Shown: in pieces, positions 1 through 7,843 of the stretch
How positions within the stretch are numbered: position 1 is the stretch's first letter
How the letters are laid out: each line of letters begins with the position of its first letter
Made by a program: the position numbers and the translations under genes
Notes under the pieces: generated by a model
Database searches by the model: none
The model's input: only the letters and a program-made list of their open reading frames with translations
Told to the model about the DNA's origin: nothing
Assembly: GCA_964471755.1 (NCBI GenBank)
Contig: CAYYJM010000053.1
Coordinates: forward strand, 1-28,583
Length of the DNA: 28,583 nucleotides
Reading direction: 5' to 3'
Origin: CAYYJM01 sp964471755
GTDB lineage: Bacteria; Planctomycetota; Planctomycetia; Gemmatales; Gemmataceae

Positions 1-2
1 GC

Positions 3-59
3 CTTCGTCATCTGACGCGGCTGCCGAACCTGCGCATCCTCGTCCTGGAGGGCAGCTAG
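3..59 (+). pseudogene. Upstream leucine-rich-repeat fragment ending in an in-frame TAG
   Basis: Reading from base 3, in the same frame as the LRR gene that follows, gives a typical LRR segment (LTRLPNLRILVLEGS) and then a TAG at 57-59. After the stop the LRR pattern resumes at once (FTDLALYTVASIKTLDTL). The two halves therefore look like one gene cut by a nonsense codon, or by a base error in a draft assembly. The start of the gene lies outside the window. Confidence 0.6.
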
Positions 60-83
60 TTCACCGACCTGGCTCTCTACACC

Positions 84-1025
84 GTGGCCTCGATCAAAAC
101 CCTCGACACGCTCCGCCTCGGCGGAGCGAAGTTCACCAGCAAGGGCTTCTCCATCGTCGGCGAGATCAAGTCGCTCCGGACACTGCGTCTGACCTGGATG
201 CAGATCGACGCGACCGGTCTGGGGGCGCTGACCAAGCTGCCCAACCTGGAGGAACTCGAGATCGTCGGCCCGGTGGACGACGCGGCCCTGGAGCAACTCA
301 AGAACGCGCCGGCCCTCAAGCAGGTGCGTCTGCACTTCGCCAAGATCGGCGGCAAGGGCCTGGAGACGATCTGCAACCTGGAGAAGCTCGACCAGCTGAC
401 GCTCGACTGGATGTGGGGCGAGGAAGGGCCGATGGCCGCCGGCTACTTCGGTAGATTCGGTGGCGGCGGCATTGGCGGCGGTGGCATTGGCGGCTTCGGG
501 GCCCTGGGCGGGGCAGGTGGTCAGGCCGGCCAGCCCGCAGCGGGAGGCTTCGAGATTCAGGTTCCGACAACGACATCGACGCCGGACGGGACGCCGCGCG
601 AGAAGCCGGCTCCGGGTCTGAAGCCGGCGGACCTCAACGTCCTGAGCAACGCCCGGAACCGCACGTCGCTCGTCCTGATGGGCAAGGATTTCGGCGACGA
701 CGAGGCCGAGCGGCTCAAGGGCTGCGTCGGCTTGAAGAAGTTGGACCTGTTCGCTCCGAACCTGACCGATCAGGGTCTTCGGCCCCTGAAGGACCTCAAG
801 GCCCTGGAGCGACTCAACATCTGCATCTCGAAGGTGACGCCAGCCGGCACCGCTACCCTGCGTCTGCTGCCCAGCCTGAAGGTGCTGTTCGCGCCGCTGA
901 TGCCGCTCGACCCGAACTACAAGCGCGAACTGGCGCAGTTCCGGGCGGCCTTGCCGCGCGTCCAGGTCCAGACGCTCTCCAGCCTGCCGGGTCTGGAGGG
1001 GATCCAGATCAAGGGCGGCCGGTGA
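84..1025 (+). CDS. Leucine-rich repeat protein, C-terminal part
   Basis: About 313 residues from the first possible start (GTG at 84) after the in-frame TAG at 57-59. The first 110 residues and residues 180-300 are LRRs of the planctomycete type (repeats of L..L..L.L......GL..L). They are split by a low-complexity Gly-rich insert at about residues 124-153 and a Pro/Thr-rich linker at about 155-185. LRRs form curved solenoids that bind proteins, but no partner can be named. The frame continues upstream of the TAG with matching LRR sequence, so the true start is probably outside the window and 84 may be only the edge of a broken gene. No ribosome-binding site stands before the GTG. The gene ends 23 bases before a bidirectional terminator shared with the convergent flavoprotein gene. 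Confidence 0.7.
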   Translation: MASIKTLDTLRLGGAKFTSKGFSIVGEIKSLRTLRLTWMQIDATGLGALTKLPNLEELEIVGPVDDAALEQLKNAPALKQVRLHFAKIGGKGLETICNLEKLDQLTLDWMWGEEGPMAAGYFGRFGGGGIGGGGIGGFGALGGAGGQAGQPAAGGFEIQVPTTTSTPDGTPREKPAPGLKPADLNVLSNARNRTSLVLMGKDFGDDEAERLKGCVGLKKLDLFAPNLTDQGLRPLKDLKALERLNICISKVTPAGTATLRLLPSLKVLFAPLMPLDPNYKRELAQFRAALPRVQVQTLSSLPGLEGIQIKGGR

Positions 1026-1048
1026 TCCGGGCCACCTGTCAAAACGAC

Positions 1049-1076
1049 CAGGCCCCGGAGCGCACTCCGGGGCCTG
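1049..1076. terminator. Bidirectional hairpin terminator
   Basis: A perfect 12-bp GC-rich stem (1049-1060 with 1065-1076) around the tetraloop CGCA. It lies between convergent genes ending at 1025 (+) and 1093 (-). The plus side is followed by ATTCATTC and the minus side by a GTCGTTTT tract, so it can serve both directions. Confidence 0.8.
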
Positions 1077-1092
1077 ATTCATTCGCACGTCG

Positions 1093-2631
1093 TCACGGCA
1101 AATCCCACAGCGCGGTCTTCGCCGCATTGTAGCCACAGGCTCCGTGGACGCCCGCACCGGGGTGGGTCGAGGCCGAGCAGAGGTACAGACCGCTGATCGG
1201 CATGCGATAGTTCCAGTACGGGAAGAAGGGCCGGCAGAAGAGCAGATGATCGGCCTGGGCACTGCCACCGCCGAGGTCGCCGCCGACGAGGTTCTCGTTC
1301 ATCGCCTCCAGGTCGGGCGGCGCGAAGATGCACCGCGCCCGGATCTTGCTCCGGAAACCAGGAGCGAGCTGCTCGANNNNNNNNNNCTCGATGCGCTGCT
1401 CGATCCGATCGGCGAACGCCTCACGATGCGCGGCCCAGCCCTCGGGCATCATCGCCGGAACGTGCGAGTAGGCCCAGAGAGTCTGACCGTTGCCCACGGC
1501 ACGGGAACGATCCACGAGCGACTGCTGACCGATGACCAGGTACGGATTCTCGGGAAGCTGGCCGGCTCGGGCCTGGTGCGTGAACCGACGCAGATCGTCG
1601 AGACTATCACCGGTGTGGACCACGGCGGCATGGCGGGCTTCCTTCGCCAGCCACGGCACCGGAGCCGACAGCGCCCAGTCCATCTTGAACGTGCCCCAGC
1701 CCTGGCGGAAGTTTCGCACGCGCCGACCGAACCAGCTGATCGCGTAGGATTCCGGCAGCAACTGGTGGAAGAGGGCGCGCGGATTGACATCGGCCAGCAC
1801 GGCCCGGCGGACGACGATCTCCTCGCCCTGCTCCGTCTGCACGGCCACGACCCGGCGGTTGCAGGTGAGAATGCGACGAACCCGGCTGGACAGACGCACC
1901 TGGCCGCCGGCTTCCTCCAGGCGGCGAAGCAGGGCACGGGTGATCGCCCGGGCTCCGCCGATGGGTACCGGAAAGCCGGTACTGCTGGCCAGCAGCCCCA
2001 GCACCAGGCCGATGCCGGCTCCGGCGAAATCGTCCGGGCCAAGATCGGCGTGCAGGGCCAGGGCCGGGAACACCCGCCGAACCGCCTCGCTGCGGAAGTG
2101 GCGCATCGCGAAACGGGCCGGAGTCGCCGAGCCGTTCCAGGCCAGCTGGAGTGCGTTGAGGAAGCCCAGTCGCCAGGTTGGGCCGAGCGGCCCCAGCGTG
2201 CCCAGCGGCGCGAGCAGCAACTCGGCCAGTCGTCGGCCCATCGTCTTCTGCCAGCCGGCCAGACGACGCCAGGCATCGCCATCGACGCCGAACGTCTTCG
2301 CGGTGCGGTCCACGTTCTGGCCGATGGTCGGCGCGGTGCCGTCCGGTGCGGGATGGCAACTCTCCCACGGCGCGTTGGCGAACCGAAGGCCGGCCCCGGT
2401 CAGGTCCAGTTCGCGGAAGGCAGGGCTGTCGTTGGCAAAGGGAAAGAACGCCGCCCCGACATCGTGGACGAAGCCGGGTAGCGTCGTTTCCAGTGACCAG
2501 AGTGCGCCGCCGGGCCGGGCCTGCGCCTCCAGGACGAGGACCTTCCAGCCAGCCCGGGCCAGGACGGCCGCCGCGGTCAGGCCGTTCGGCCCCGAGCCGA
2601 TCACGACGGCATCAGGATCGTTTGCGTTCAC
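1093..2631 (-). CDS. FAD-dependent oxidoreductase, phytoene-dehydrogenase (CrtI/COG1233) type
   Basis: About 512 residues from a GTG start. Near the N-terminus is a dinucleotide-binding Rossmann motif (AVVIGSGPNG, residues 8-17), followed by an EAQARPGG segment typical of CrtI-like flavoproteins. The C-terminus has the family's FAD-binding end (SASTHPGAGVHGACG). The family contains carotenoid desaturases and related oxidoreductases; the substrate cannot be told here, since no carotenoid genes are nearby. I chose the GTG at 2631 because it lies just after the stop of the upstream gene, with AAGGTGGG before it. An ATG at 2673 would add 14 residues and overlap the upstream gene by 38 bases. Ten N (1377-1386) fall in the coding region, and the frame is open on both sides of them. 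Confidence 0.88.
   Translation of the reverse strand: MNANDPDAVVIGSGPNGLTAAAVLARAGWKVLVLEAQARPGGALWSLETTLPGFVHDVGAAFFPFANDSPAFRELDLTGAGLRFANAPWESCHPAPDGTAPTIGQNVDRTAKTFGVDGDAWRRLAGWQKTMGRRLAELLLAPLGTLGPLGPTWRLGFLNALQLAWNGSATPARFAMRHFRSEAVRRVFPALALHADLGPDDFAGAGIGLVLGLLASSTGFPVPIGGARAITRALLRRLEEAGGQVRLSSRVRRILTCNRRVVAVQTEQGEEIVVRRAVLADVNPRALFHQLLPESYAISWFGRRVRNFRQGWGTFKMDWALSAPVPWLAKEARHAAVVHTGDSLDDLRRFTHQARAGQLPENPYLVIGQQSLVDRSRAVGNGQTLWAYSHVPAMMPEGWAAHREAFADRIEQRIEXXXXEQLAPGFRSKIRARCIFAPPDLEAMNENLVGGDLGGGSAQADHLLFCRPFFPYWNYRMPISGLYLCSASTHPGAGVHGACGYNAAKTALWDLP
1377..1386. other. Assembly gap (10 N) inside a coding region
   Basis: Ten N. Both flanks carry CTCGA directly at the gap (1372-1376 and 1387-1391), and GCTGCTCGA also occurs on both sides. 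The run may be a placeholder between contigs that really overlap. Confidence 0.99.
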
Positions 2632-2635
2632 CGGC

Positions 2636-3907
2636 TCAGTTCCCACCTTGAAGAGCCGAATCGGCCTGACCACGGAACAGCTGCTTGTTGGGTCCGCCGG
2701 CTCCGACCGCCTTCTCCAGGTCGGCCGCCCTCTGGGTCACCTGGTTGCCCGAAGGACTGTCCTGTTGCAGCAACTTCAGGAGCGGCTCGGCCGACTTGAC
2801 GACCCGGGCGACGTACTCCGCCGCGGCCTTGTCCGGGTTGTTGGCCGAGCGCGTGGCGAGCGAGGCCAGAGCCTCCTGGAGCCGGGCCGCGTAGATCTTG
2901 CAGGGCAGGCGAGCCTGGCGATTGTCGGCCAGCGCGAAGCTGGCGAACGTCCGGGTCAGAAAGGCGCTGATCTGCTGGACGGCGTAATCGGGGCAGAAGT
3001 TCTTGTCGGCCTCGGGCTTCATTCGTGCCAGGGCGATGGCCGCCTCGATCCGTTCGTCCATCAGCGGTGCGGGCTCGACGCCCTGGCCGGCCATGATCTT
3101 CAGCGCGACCAGGGCCGGCTGCGTCTTGGCGTCCAGCGATGGCAGACGGGTATTACCCAGGGCGCGGATCGCCTCGCGACGCATGACCTGGTAGCCGCGA
3201 ATCTCCTGCTGGCTGGTGCCGGCCGGGAACTGAGCCTGCTTCTGGACGAACTCGGTCAACCAGCGTGCGGCCTTCTCGACGGCCTCCTTCTTCAGCAGCG
3301 GTTCTTCCTTCTCGATGGCCAGCAGATCGGTCAGGCCGCGGAGCATGTAGTATTTGACGGCGTCGATCTGGCTGTCGTCCTGGAGTTGGCCGAGGTAGAG
3401 GTCGAACAACTCGGGCTGTTGCAGTTCCGGCAGCCGGGCCAGGCAGCGAGCGGCGTTGATCCGCGCGATGTTGCGGCGCGACTGAAGAACGAACTTGCCC
3501 TGGGTGATCAGGGCCTGGGTGTAGAGCGGCCAGGTCGCCTTGGTCCGGGCCGGCGTCCGGGTCAGCAGCGTCAGGTTGGTGTCAAAATCCCGGTAGAGTC
3601 GCTCGATGTTCTTGCCGGACTTGTTCGGATCGTAGTAGACGTCATAGTCGAAGCGGAACAGATTGGAGCGGGCCTCGACGTTCAGCGCCTCGACGTGTGT
3701 GGGGTTGCTCGGGTCGGCGGCCACGTCGCCGCGAAGCAGTTTCGGGATCAGATCGCGGTTTTCTCGCTTGCCGACCTGCTTCTCGAGTTCGTCCAGGCCG
3801 ATGACGTCCGGTCCCTGTGCCTGAGCGGGGACCAGCAGGCCGAGCAGCAGCAATCCGACCAGACCCACCGACAGCCCCTGGAGGGCTCGCGCCATGTACT
3901 GCACCAT
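2636..3907 (-). CDS. Secreted alpha-helical protein of unknown function
   Basis: 423 residues. The N-terminus is a signal peptide: a short start, a hydrophobic core (LSVGLVGLLLLGLLVPA) and cleavage near AQAQG, so the protein should be exported. The rest is rich in Ala, Leu and charged residues with helix-forming segments that resemble HEAT/TPR-like repeats (for example AARCLARLPELQQPELFDL), but I cannot name a domain. The start is the ATG at 3907, which has GAGG 7 bases upstream; a second ATG at 3895 would also keep the signal peptide. The frame stays open upstream across the sulP gene, but that part is antisense and not credible. It ends 4 bases before the GTG of the flavoprotein gene, so the two are probably co-transcribed. 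Confidence 0.82.
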   Translation of the reverse strand: MVQYMARALQGLSVGLVGLLLLGLLVPAQAQGPDVIGLDELEKQVGKRENRDLIPKLLRGDVAADPSNPTHVEALNVEARSNLFRFDYDVYYDPNKSGKNIERLYRDFDTNLTLLTRTPARTKATWPLYTQALITQGKFVLQSRRNIARINAARCLARLPELQQPELFDLYLGQLQDDSQIDAVKYYMLRGLTDLLAIEKEEPLLKKEAVEKAARWLTEFVQKQAQFPAGTSQQEIRGYQVMRREAIRALGNTRLPSLDAKTQPALVALKIMAGQGVEPAPLMDERIEAAIALARMKPEADKNFCPDYAVQQISAFLTRTFASFALADNRQARLPCKIYAARLQEALASLATRSANNPDKAAAEYVARVVKSAEPLLKLLQQDSPSGNQVTQRAADLEKAVGAGGPNKQLFRGQADSALQGGN

Positions 3908-4204
3908 GTAGCAACCTCGTGCCGAGACGGAGACGGCCCATCGCCAGGCTAACAAGCGCGTCGGGTTCCTGTCAACCGGCCGACGCCCTTCCACAAAAGA
4001 AGAACGCTCCAGGGGCGACTTCGTTGGCCGGGTGTTCCGGTTCCCCGGCCGACGACGATCTTTTTTCCAGGCGGAGGGGCCAGCCAGGCGATACTCTATG
4101 GCAGAAGTGGCCCGGCTGGAACCCCTCGTGGGGGAGCGACCGCAGGAAAGGCCGACGCCCCCCCGAGGAGATCGATCCCTTGCTTTACCGGAATCGAAAG
4201 GCCC
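3908..4204. other. Intergenic region between divergent genes
   Basis: 297 bases between the secreted-protein gene (minus) and sulP (plus). It should hold promoters for both, but I see no convincing -35/-10 pair. There are short T and C runs (TTTTTT near 4072, CCCCCCC near 4160) and a modest ribosome-binding site (AAAGG) just before 4205. Confidence 0.5.
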
Positions 4205-5893
4205 ATGCCGGATCGTGAGACGACCCGCTGGCTCTTCCGCCGAGTGCCGGCCCTCGATGCTCTGCGGACGTACTCGCTGGCCGCGCTGGGCCGCGATCTG
4301 ACGGCCGGCATCACCGTGGCCACGGTCGCCGTGCCGCAGGCGATGGCCTACGCCCTGCTCGCCGGTCTGCCACCGCAGTACGGCCTGTACACGGCCATCG
4401 TCATGACCGCCGTCGGCGCGCTGTTCGATTCGTCGCGTCTGCTGATCAACGGCCCGACCAACGCCATCTCGATCGCTCTGCTCAGCGCCCTGGCGATCAT
4501 CCCGGCCGAGGAGCGCATCGCCGCGGCGATCGCCCTGGCCTTCCTGGTCGGCGTGATCCAGCTGGGCATCTCGCTGGCCCAGTTCGGCGATCTGTCGCGC
4601 TTTGTCTCGCACAGCGTCATCGTTGGCTTCACTCTCGGAGCGGCGACGCTGCTCATTCTCGATCAGGCCAAGCACCTGATCGGCCATCATGCGGGCGACG
4701 TTCACGGCCCGACGCTCCTGGTCGGCCTGGGGACCATGGCCATCGTCCTCGGCGTCCGTCGGCTGAACCGGCTGCTGAAGCGCTGGCGCTGGCGCATCCC
4801 GTTTCCGCAGCATCTCGTCGCTCTGATCGTGATGAGCCTGTTCGTCTGGGCCTGGCGCTACGACGAGCAGGGAGTCGAGATCGTCGGCTCGATCCCGTCG
4901 GTGCTGCCGGCGTTTCAGTTGCCGAACTTGCAGTGGGATCAGGCACGGCTTCTGAGTGGCAGTGCCTTCGCGATCGCGCTGCTGGGTCTGCTCGAAGCCG
5001 TGGCGATGGCCAAGGCGATCGCCGCGCGGACGGGGCAGAAGCTCGACGTGAATCAGCAGTGCCTGAGCGAGGGGATGGCCAATCTGGCCGGCAGCTTCTT
5101 CCAGTGTTTTCCCGGCTCCGGCTCGCTGACGCGCTCGGCGGTCAACGAGCAGGCCGGAGCGGTCAGCCAGTGGTCCGGCGTGTTCGCCGCCGTCGCCGTC
5201 GCCGTCACGGTCCTGCTCTTCGCTCCACTGGCGGCGTACATTCCGCGAGCGTCGCTGTCCGGCCTGCTCGTCCTGGCCGCGTACCGCATGATCGATGGCC
5301 GACAGCTCTGGTTCCATCTGCGAGCCACGCGGCTCGATGCCGGCGTCGTCCTCGCCACGGCGGCGGCCGCGGTCTTTGTCTCCATCGAGTTCTGCATCAT
5401 CATCGGCGTCTTCCTGTCGTTCGCCCTGTATGTGCCGCGAGCGGCGCAGGTCCATCTGATTCCGATGACGGCGATTCGTGGCGAGACGCTGCGAGAACGT
5501 CGGCCCGGCGACCCGAGCGATGGTCGGCTCGTCGCGTATGCTCTGGAAGGGGAGCTGTTCTTCGGAGCCGAGGTGGAGTTCGAGAAGCACCTGGCGACGA
5601 TTGAACGATCGGCCGAGGGCGAGGTGGCCGTGGTCGTGCTGTGTCTGCGGCGTGGTCGCAATGCCGATGCCGCGTTCCTGACCTGCCTGGCCGACCTGGC
5701 CGAGGCGTTGCGTGAGCGGGGCATTCCGCTGGTTCTGTGCAGTGTCCCGGCGGACCTGGCGGCGGCCCTGACGACGACCGGCCTGGATGCGGCCTTCGGA
5801 GCGGGTCATCTCGCCGCCGACGGCCTGGACGGTGTCGCTCTCGCCTTTGCTCTGCTTGATGCGACGCCGGCGGTGGTCGAGAACGCGGGGTGA
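4205..5893 (+). CDS. SulP family anion permease with C-terminal STAS domain
   Basis: 562 residues, a normal length for SulP transporters, which carry sulfate, bicarbonate or other anions across the inner membrane. The N-terminal half has the family signature (AVPQAMAYALLAGLPPQYGLY, residues 42-62), followed by SRLLINGPTNAIS (78-90), many hydrophobic membrane segments, and the conserved GSGSLTRSAVNEQAGA segment (304-319). Residues about 441-550 form a STAS domain (LVAYALEGELFFG...), the cytoplasmic regulatory tail of these proteins. The ATG at 4205 is preceded by AAAGG. The anion cannot be predicted: there are no sulfur-assimilation or carboxysome genes nearby. The gene stands alone, divergent from the secreted-protein gene and ending three bases from the convergent DUF1559 fragment. 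Confidence 0.93.
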   Translation: MPDRETTRWLFRRVPALDALRTYSLAALGRDLTAGITVATVAVPQAMAYALLAGLPPQYGLYTAIVMTAVGALFDSSRLLINGPTNAISIALLSALAIIPAEERIAAAIALAFLVGVIQLGISLAQFGDLSRFVSHSVIVGFTLGAATLLILDQAKHLIGHHAGDVHGPTLLVGLGTMAIVLGVRRLNRLLKRWRWRIPFPQHLVALIVMSLFVWAWRYDEQGVEIVGSIPSVLPAFQLPNLQWDQARLLSGSAFAIALLGLLEAVAMAKAIAARTGQKLDVNQQCLSEGMANLAGSFFQCFPGSGSLTRSAVNEQAGAVSQWSGVFAAVAVAVTVLLFAPLAAYIPRASLSGLLVLAAYRMIDGRQLWFHLRATRLDAGVVLATAAAAVFVSIEFCIIIGVFLSFALYVPRAAQVHLIPMTAIRGETLRERRPGDPSDGRLVAYALEGELFFGAEVEFEKHLATIERSAEGEVAVVVLCLRRGRNADAAFLTCLADLAEALRERGIPLVLCSVPADLAAALTTTGLDAAFGAGHLAADGLDGVALAFALLDATPAVVENAG

Positions 5894-5896
5894 AGC

Positions 5897-6130
5897 TCAG
5901 GGTTTGGCGGCGATCGCGAGGATGGCCTCGTGGGCCGACTTCTTCACCAGACCCTGCGGATCGCTCCGGGTCAGGCGCTGCCTCGAATCGGTCAGGGACA
6001 CGATGGAGAGCTGGCCCGGCGGCAGGAACTCGGCCGAGCTGTGGAAGCTGTGCAAGGCCAGGCCGATTTGCTTGAGGTGGTTCTGGCACTTCATGCGCGA
6101 TCGCCGCCGGTCTGGAGCCACCAGCCGCAT
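5897..6130 (-). pseudogene. DUF1559 (planctomycete prepilin-like) fragment
   Basis: A 77-residue open frame. Its middle (CQNHLKQIGLALHSFHSS, then FLPPGQLS) matches the start of the DUF1559 domain found in the many type-IV-pilin-like proteins of planctomycetes. Full members are several hundred residues long. They begin with a prepilin cleavage site and hydrophobic helix that should stand immediately before this motif. Here the upstream codons (back to an in-frame stop at 6185-6187) show no such helix, and the sequence after PPGQLS is short and unlike the family. I read it as a relic. It could instead be a tiny expressed ORF with a borrowed motif. It lies next to a repeat element. Confidence 0.5.
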
Positions 6131-6235
6131 TCGCTCTGACCTGTGAATTCCGTCGGTGCCTCGGATGTGATGGCCTGACGCTGATCAAGGACGGCGTGTT
6201 CGAGACCCGCTGCAAAAGGCCGGACAGAAGTAACC

Positions 6236-6254
6236 GCTTGCGGCGACCGCAAGC
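6236..6254. repeat. Short perfect hairpin beside the long inverted repeat
   Basis: GCTTGCGG (6236-6243) pairs with CCGCAAGC (6247-6254) around a 3-base loop. It sits 7 bases before the left arm of the 163-bp inverted repeat and may belong to the same repeat mosaic. Confidence 0.6.
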
Positions 6255-6260
6255 CGCGTG

Positions 6261-6423
6261 CCCGTCAGAGCCGCGCACGCAGCGAGGCCGCAGGCCGAGC
6301 GGAGTAAGCGCACCGCGACCTGCACGTCAGGGCGGAGGAGGCTTGTCGATACCTGCGCGTCCGGGCCTCGACACGCTTACTCCGCTCGGCCTGTGGCCTC
6401 GCTGCGTGCGCGGCTCTGACGGG
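6261..6423. repeat. 163-bp long inverted repeat with 50-bp arms (MITE-like)
   Basis: The left arm (6261-6310) and right arm (6374-6423) are reverse complements over 50 bp, with one difference (G6290 opposite T6394, still a wobble pair in RNA). The 63-base centre (6311-6373) shows no gene. Almost perfect arms suggest recent insertion or active maintenance. The right arm supplies the last 15 codons and the TAA stop (6377-6379) of the minus-strand HExxH gene. No transposase is visible, so a non-autonomous element is the best description. Confidence 0.85.
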
Positions 6424-6934
6424 CTCGCTCCCACAACTCCGGTCGCACCGAATCGTTGACGATGCCGCCGAACAGGCTCGCGCCGCTGGCCTGGTTCTCG
6501 AAGCCGTTGTACCAGCGTGGGCCCTCGCGAAAGAGCGTGAAGCAGGCTCCGACCACCAGATAGGCCGGGCCGAGCCAGGTCGCCTGCCAGGTGTGGCCGA
6601 TCTCGTGGGCCAGGATCTCGCTCGCTGTCGGCAGCCGGCCCCGAAGTCGGCCGCCGATCACCTCGACGGGATGATCGCGCGAAGCCGGCTGCCGCATCTG
6701 CTCGCGCAGCACCGCCTCGGCGAAGTCCCAGCCGACGGCGACGACGCGATCCGTCCAGGTGATGCACGTTCCGCGCCAGAACAGGGCCGGCCAGGAGGAA
6801 TCGAGATCGCGGCGCGACGTGGCGTGAACCTCGACCTCGCGCCAGGCCGTCTCGCGCCGGCCACGAGCCCAGACGCGGAAGGCCGGCGTGCCTCCGAGCC
6901 AGCGGAACCAGGCGTTGGCGAGCCAGCGGTACAT
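6377..6934 (-). CDS. HExxH-containing protein (putative zinc-metallopeptidase fold)
   Basis: 185 residues from the ATG at 6934 (a TTG at 6970 would add 12). The visible motif is SEILAHEIGHTWQ at about residues 105-117; HEIGH is the zincin zinc-binding helix and its Glu would be the catalytic base. A hydrophobic stretch (LGPAYLVVGACFTLF, 121-135) follows, then NGFENQASGASLFGG, whose Glu could be a third ligand, though I cannot confirm this. Two Trp-rich helices lie at the N-terminus (YRWLANAWFRWLGG). No clear ribosome-binding site. Residues 171-185 are encoded by the right arm of the inverted repeat, so the native C-terminus has probably been replaced. It may be a working protein with a new tail or a truncated gene. 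I do not recognise a named family. Confidence 0.6.
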   Translation of the reverse strand: MYRWLANAWFRWLGGTPAFRVWARGRRETAWREVEVHATSRRDLDSSWPALFWRGTCITWTDRVVAVGWDFAEAVLREQMRQPASRDHPVEVIGGRLRGRLPTASEILAHEIGHTWQATWLGPAYLVVGACFTLFREGPRWYNGFENQASGASLFGGIVNDSVRPELWERARQSRARSEATGRAE

Positions 6935-7032
6935 ACCGGCCAGGGTAGACGGCCACGCACTGGCCAGCAAGGGCTTCCGCCGACACGCTCCGTTCGCTAC
7001 CCTGGAAGCAGTACCGGACGAGGGCCGACGCC

Positions 7033-7770
7033 ATGACCGAGGCCGAGTGGCGCTTGACGATCGACTCGCAGGCGATGTACGCCCTGATGCAGGAAAGCAC
7101 GACCCTGATGCGGACGCGCTGGCAGGGCTGGGTGCCGGTTCGGCGATTCCGGTTCAGTGCCCGACGTGAGATCCTCTTTCGCTGTGCCGTCTGCGCCCGG
7201 TTGCTCGACATCGTGCAGGCGGAGTCGGCCCGGCGGACGATCGACCTGATTCGACTCCGACAGTTCGGCCAGATCGGGCGGATTGCTCCGGCGGACAACC
7301 CACCGCTCGCCTTCCTGGCGGACCTTCGGCTGACGCATCCGCCCCGACAGGCGACGGCGTGGGAGGCCCTGCGAGCGTTGACCTATCTCGACGGCTATCC
7401 GCCGCACGACTGGCTCTATCTGGCGGCCCAGGCCCCGGCGGACTTCGCGTCCCCCAGCGACGACCTGTGGCAGCGAGCCCGACTCGTCGAGGCGGAGCGA
7501 GCCGCTCAGGCCGACCTGCTGCGCGAGTTCGCCGGCAATCCGTTCGCCACGCCGACGCTGCCAGAGGGCTGGCAGTCCTGGCAGGATGGCCTGATCCTCG
7601 GTATGGCCCGGCGAATCGACGCCGAGGAGGACTTCGCCGCACTGCCGGTTCTCGGCGACGCCCTGGAGGACGCCGGCTGCATCGACGCTGACATCCTGGG
7701 TCATTGCCGACAGGCCGGGCCGCACCTGCGCGGCTGCTGGGTGCTGGAACTCCTACTGGAACGCGAATGA
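7033..7770 (+). CDS. Gemmata-type paralogous family protein, function unknown
   Basis: 245 residues. The C-terminus (LGDALEDAGCIDADILGHCR, then GPHLRGCWVLELLLERE) is a signature I recognise from a large paralogous family in Gemmata-like planctomycetes, often found near TIGR02996 proteins as here. It also has the typical internal AGNPFATPTLPEGW segment and an N-terminal TEAEW start. No catalytic motif or membrane segment is visible and the role is not known. The ATG at 7033 has GAGG 9 bases upstream. The next gene in the same direction begins 73 bases after the stop, so the two may be co-transcribed. Confidence 0.8.
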   Translation: MTEAEWRLTIDSQAMYALMQESTTLMRTRWQGWVPVRRFRFSARREILFRCAVCARLLDIVQAESARRTIDLIRLRQFGQIGRIAPADNPPLAFLADLRLTHPPRQATAWEALRALTYLDGYPPHDWLYLAAQAPADFASPSDDLWQRARLVEAERAAQADLLREFAGNPFATPTLPEGWQSWQDGLILGMARRIDAEEDFAALPVLGDALEDAGCIDADILGHCRQAGPHLRGCWVLELLLERE

Positions 7771-7843
7771 CGGTGCTTCCTTTAGCCGCCGGCTTGCCGG
7801 CGGTCTTCATCGGATCGATCCTGTTGGCTCGGAGAGACCGACG

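Noticed and set aside
1784..3952. 722-residue plus-strand open frame
   Set aside because: It lies antisense to the flavoprotein and secreted-protein genes; its composition follows GC bias and no domain is seen.
3908..5809. Minus-strand open frame that extends the secreted-protein gene upstream across sulP to about 1057 residues
   Set aside because: It is antisense to a clear SulP gene; the composition is shadow-like (Arg/Gln/Asp-rich) and a good start with signal peptide and ribosome-binding site exists at 3907.
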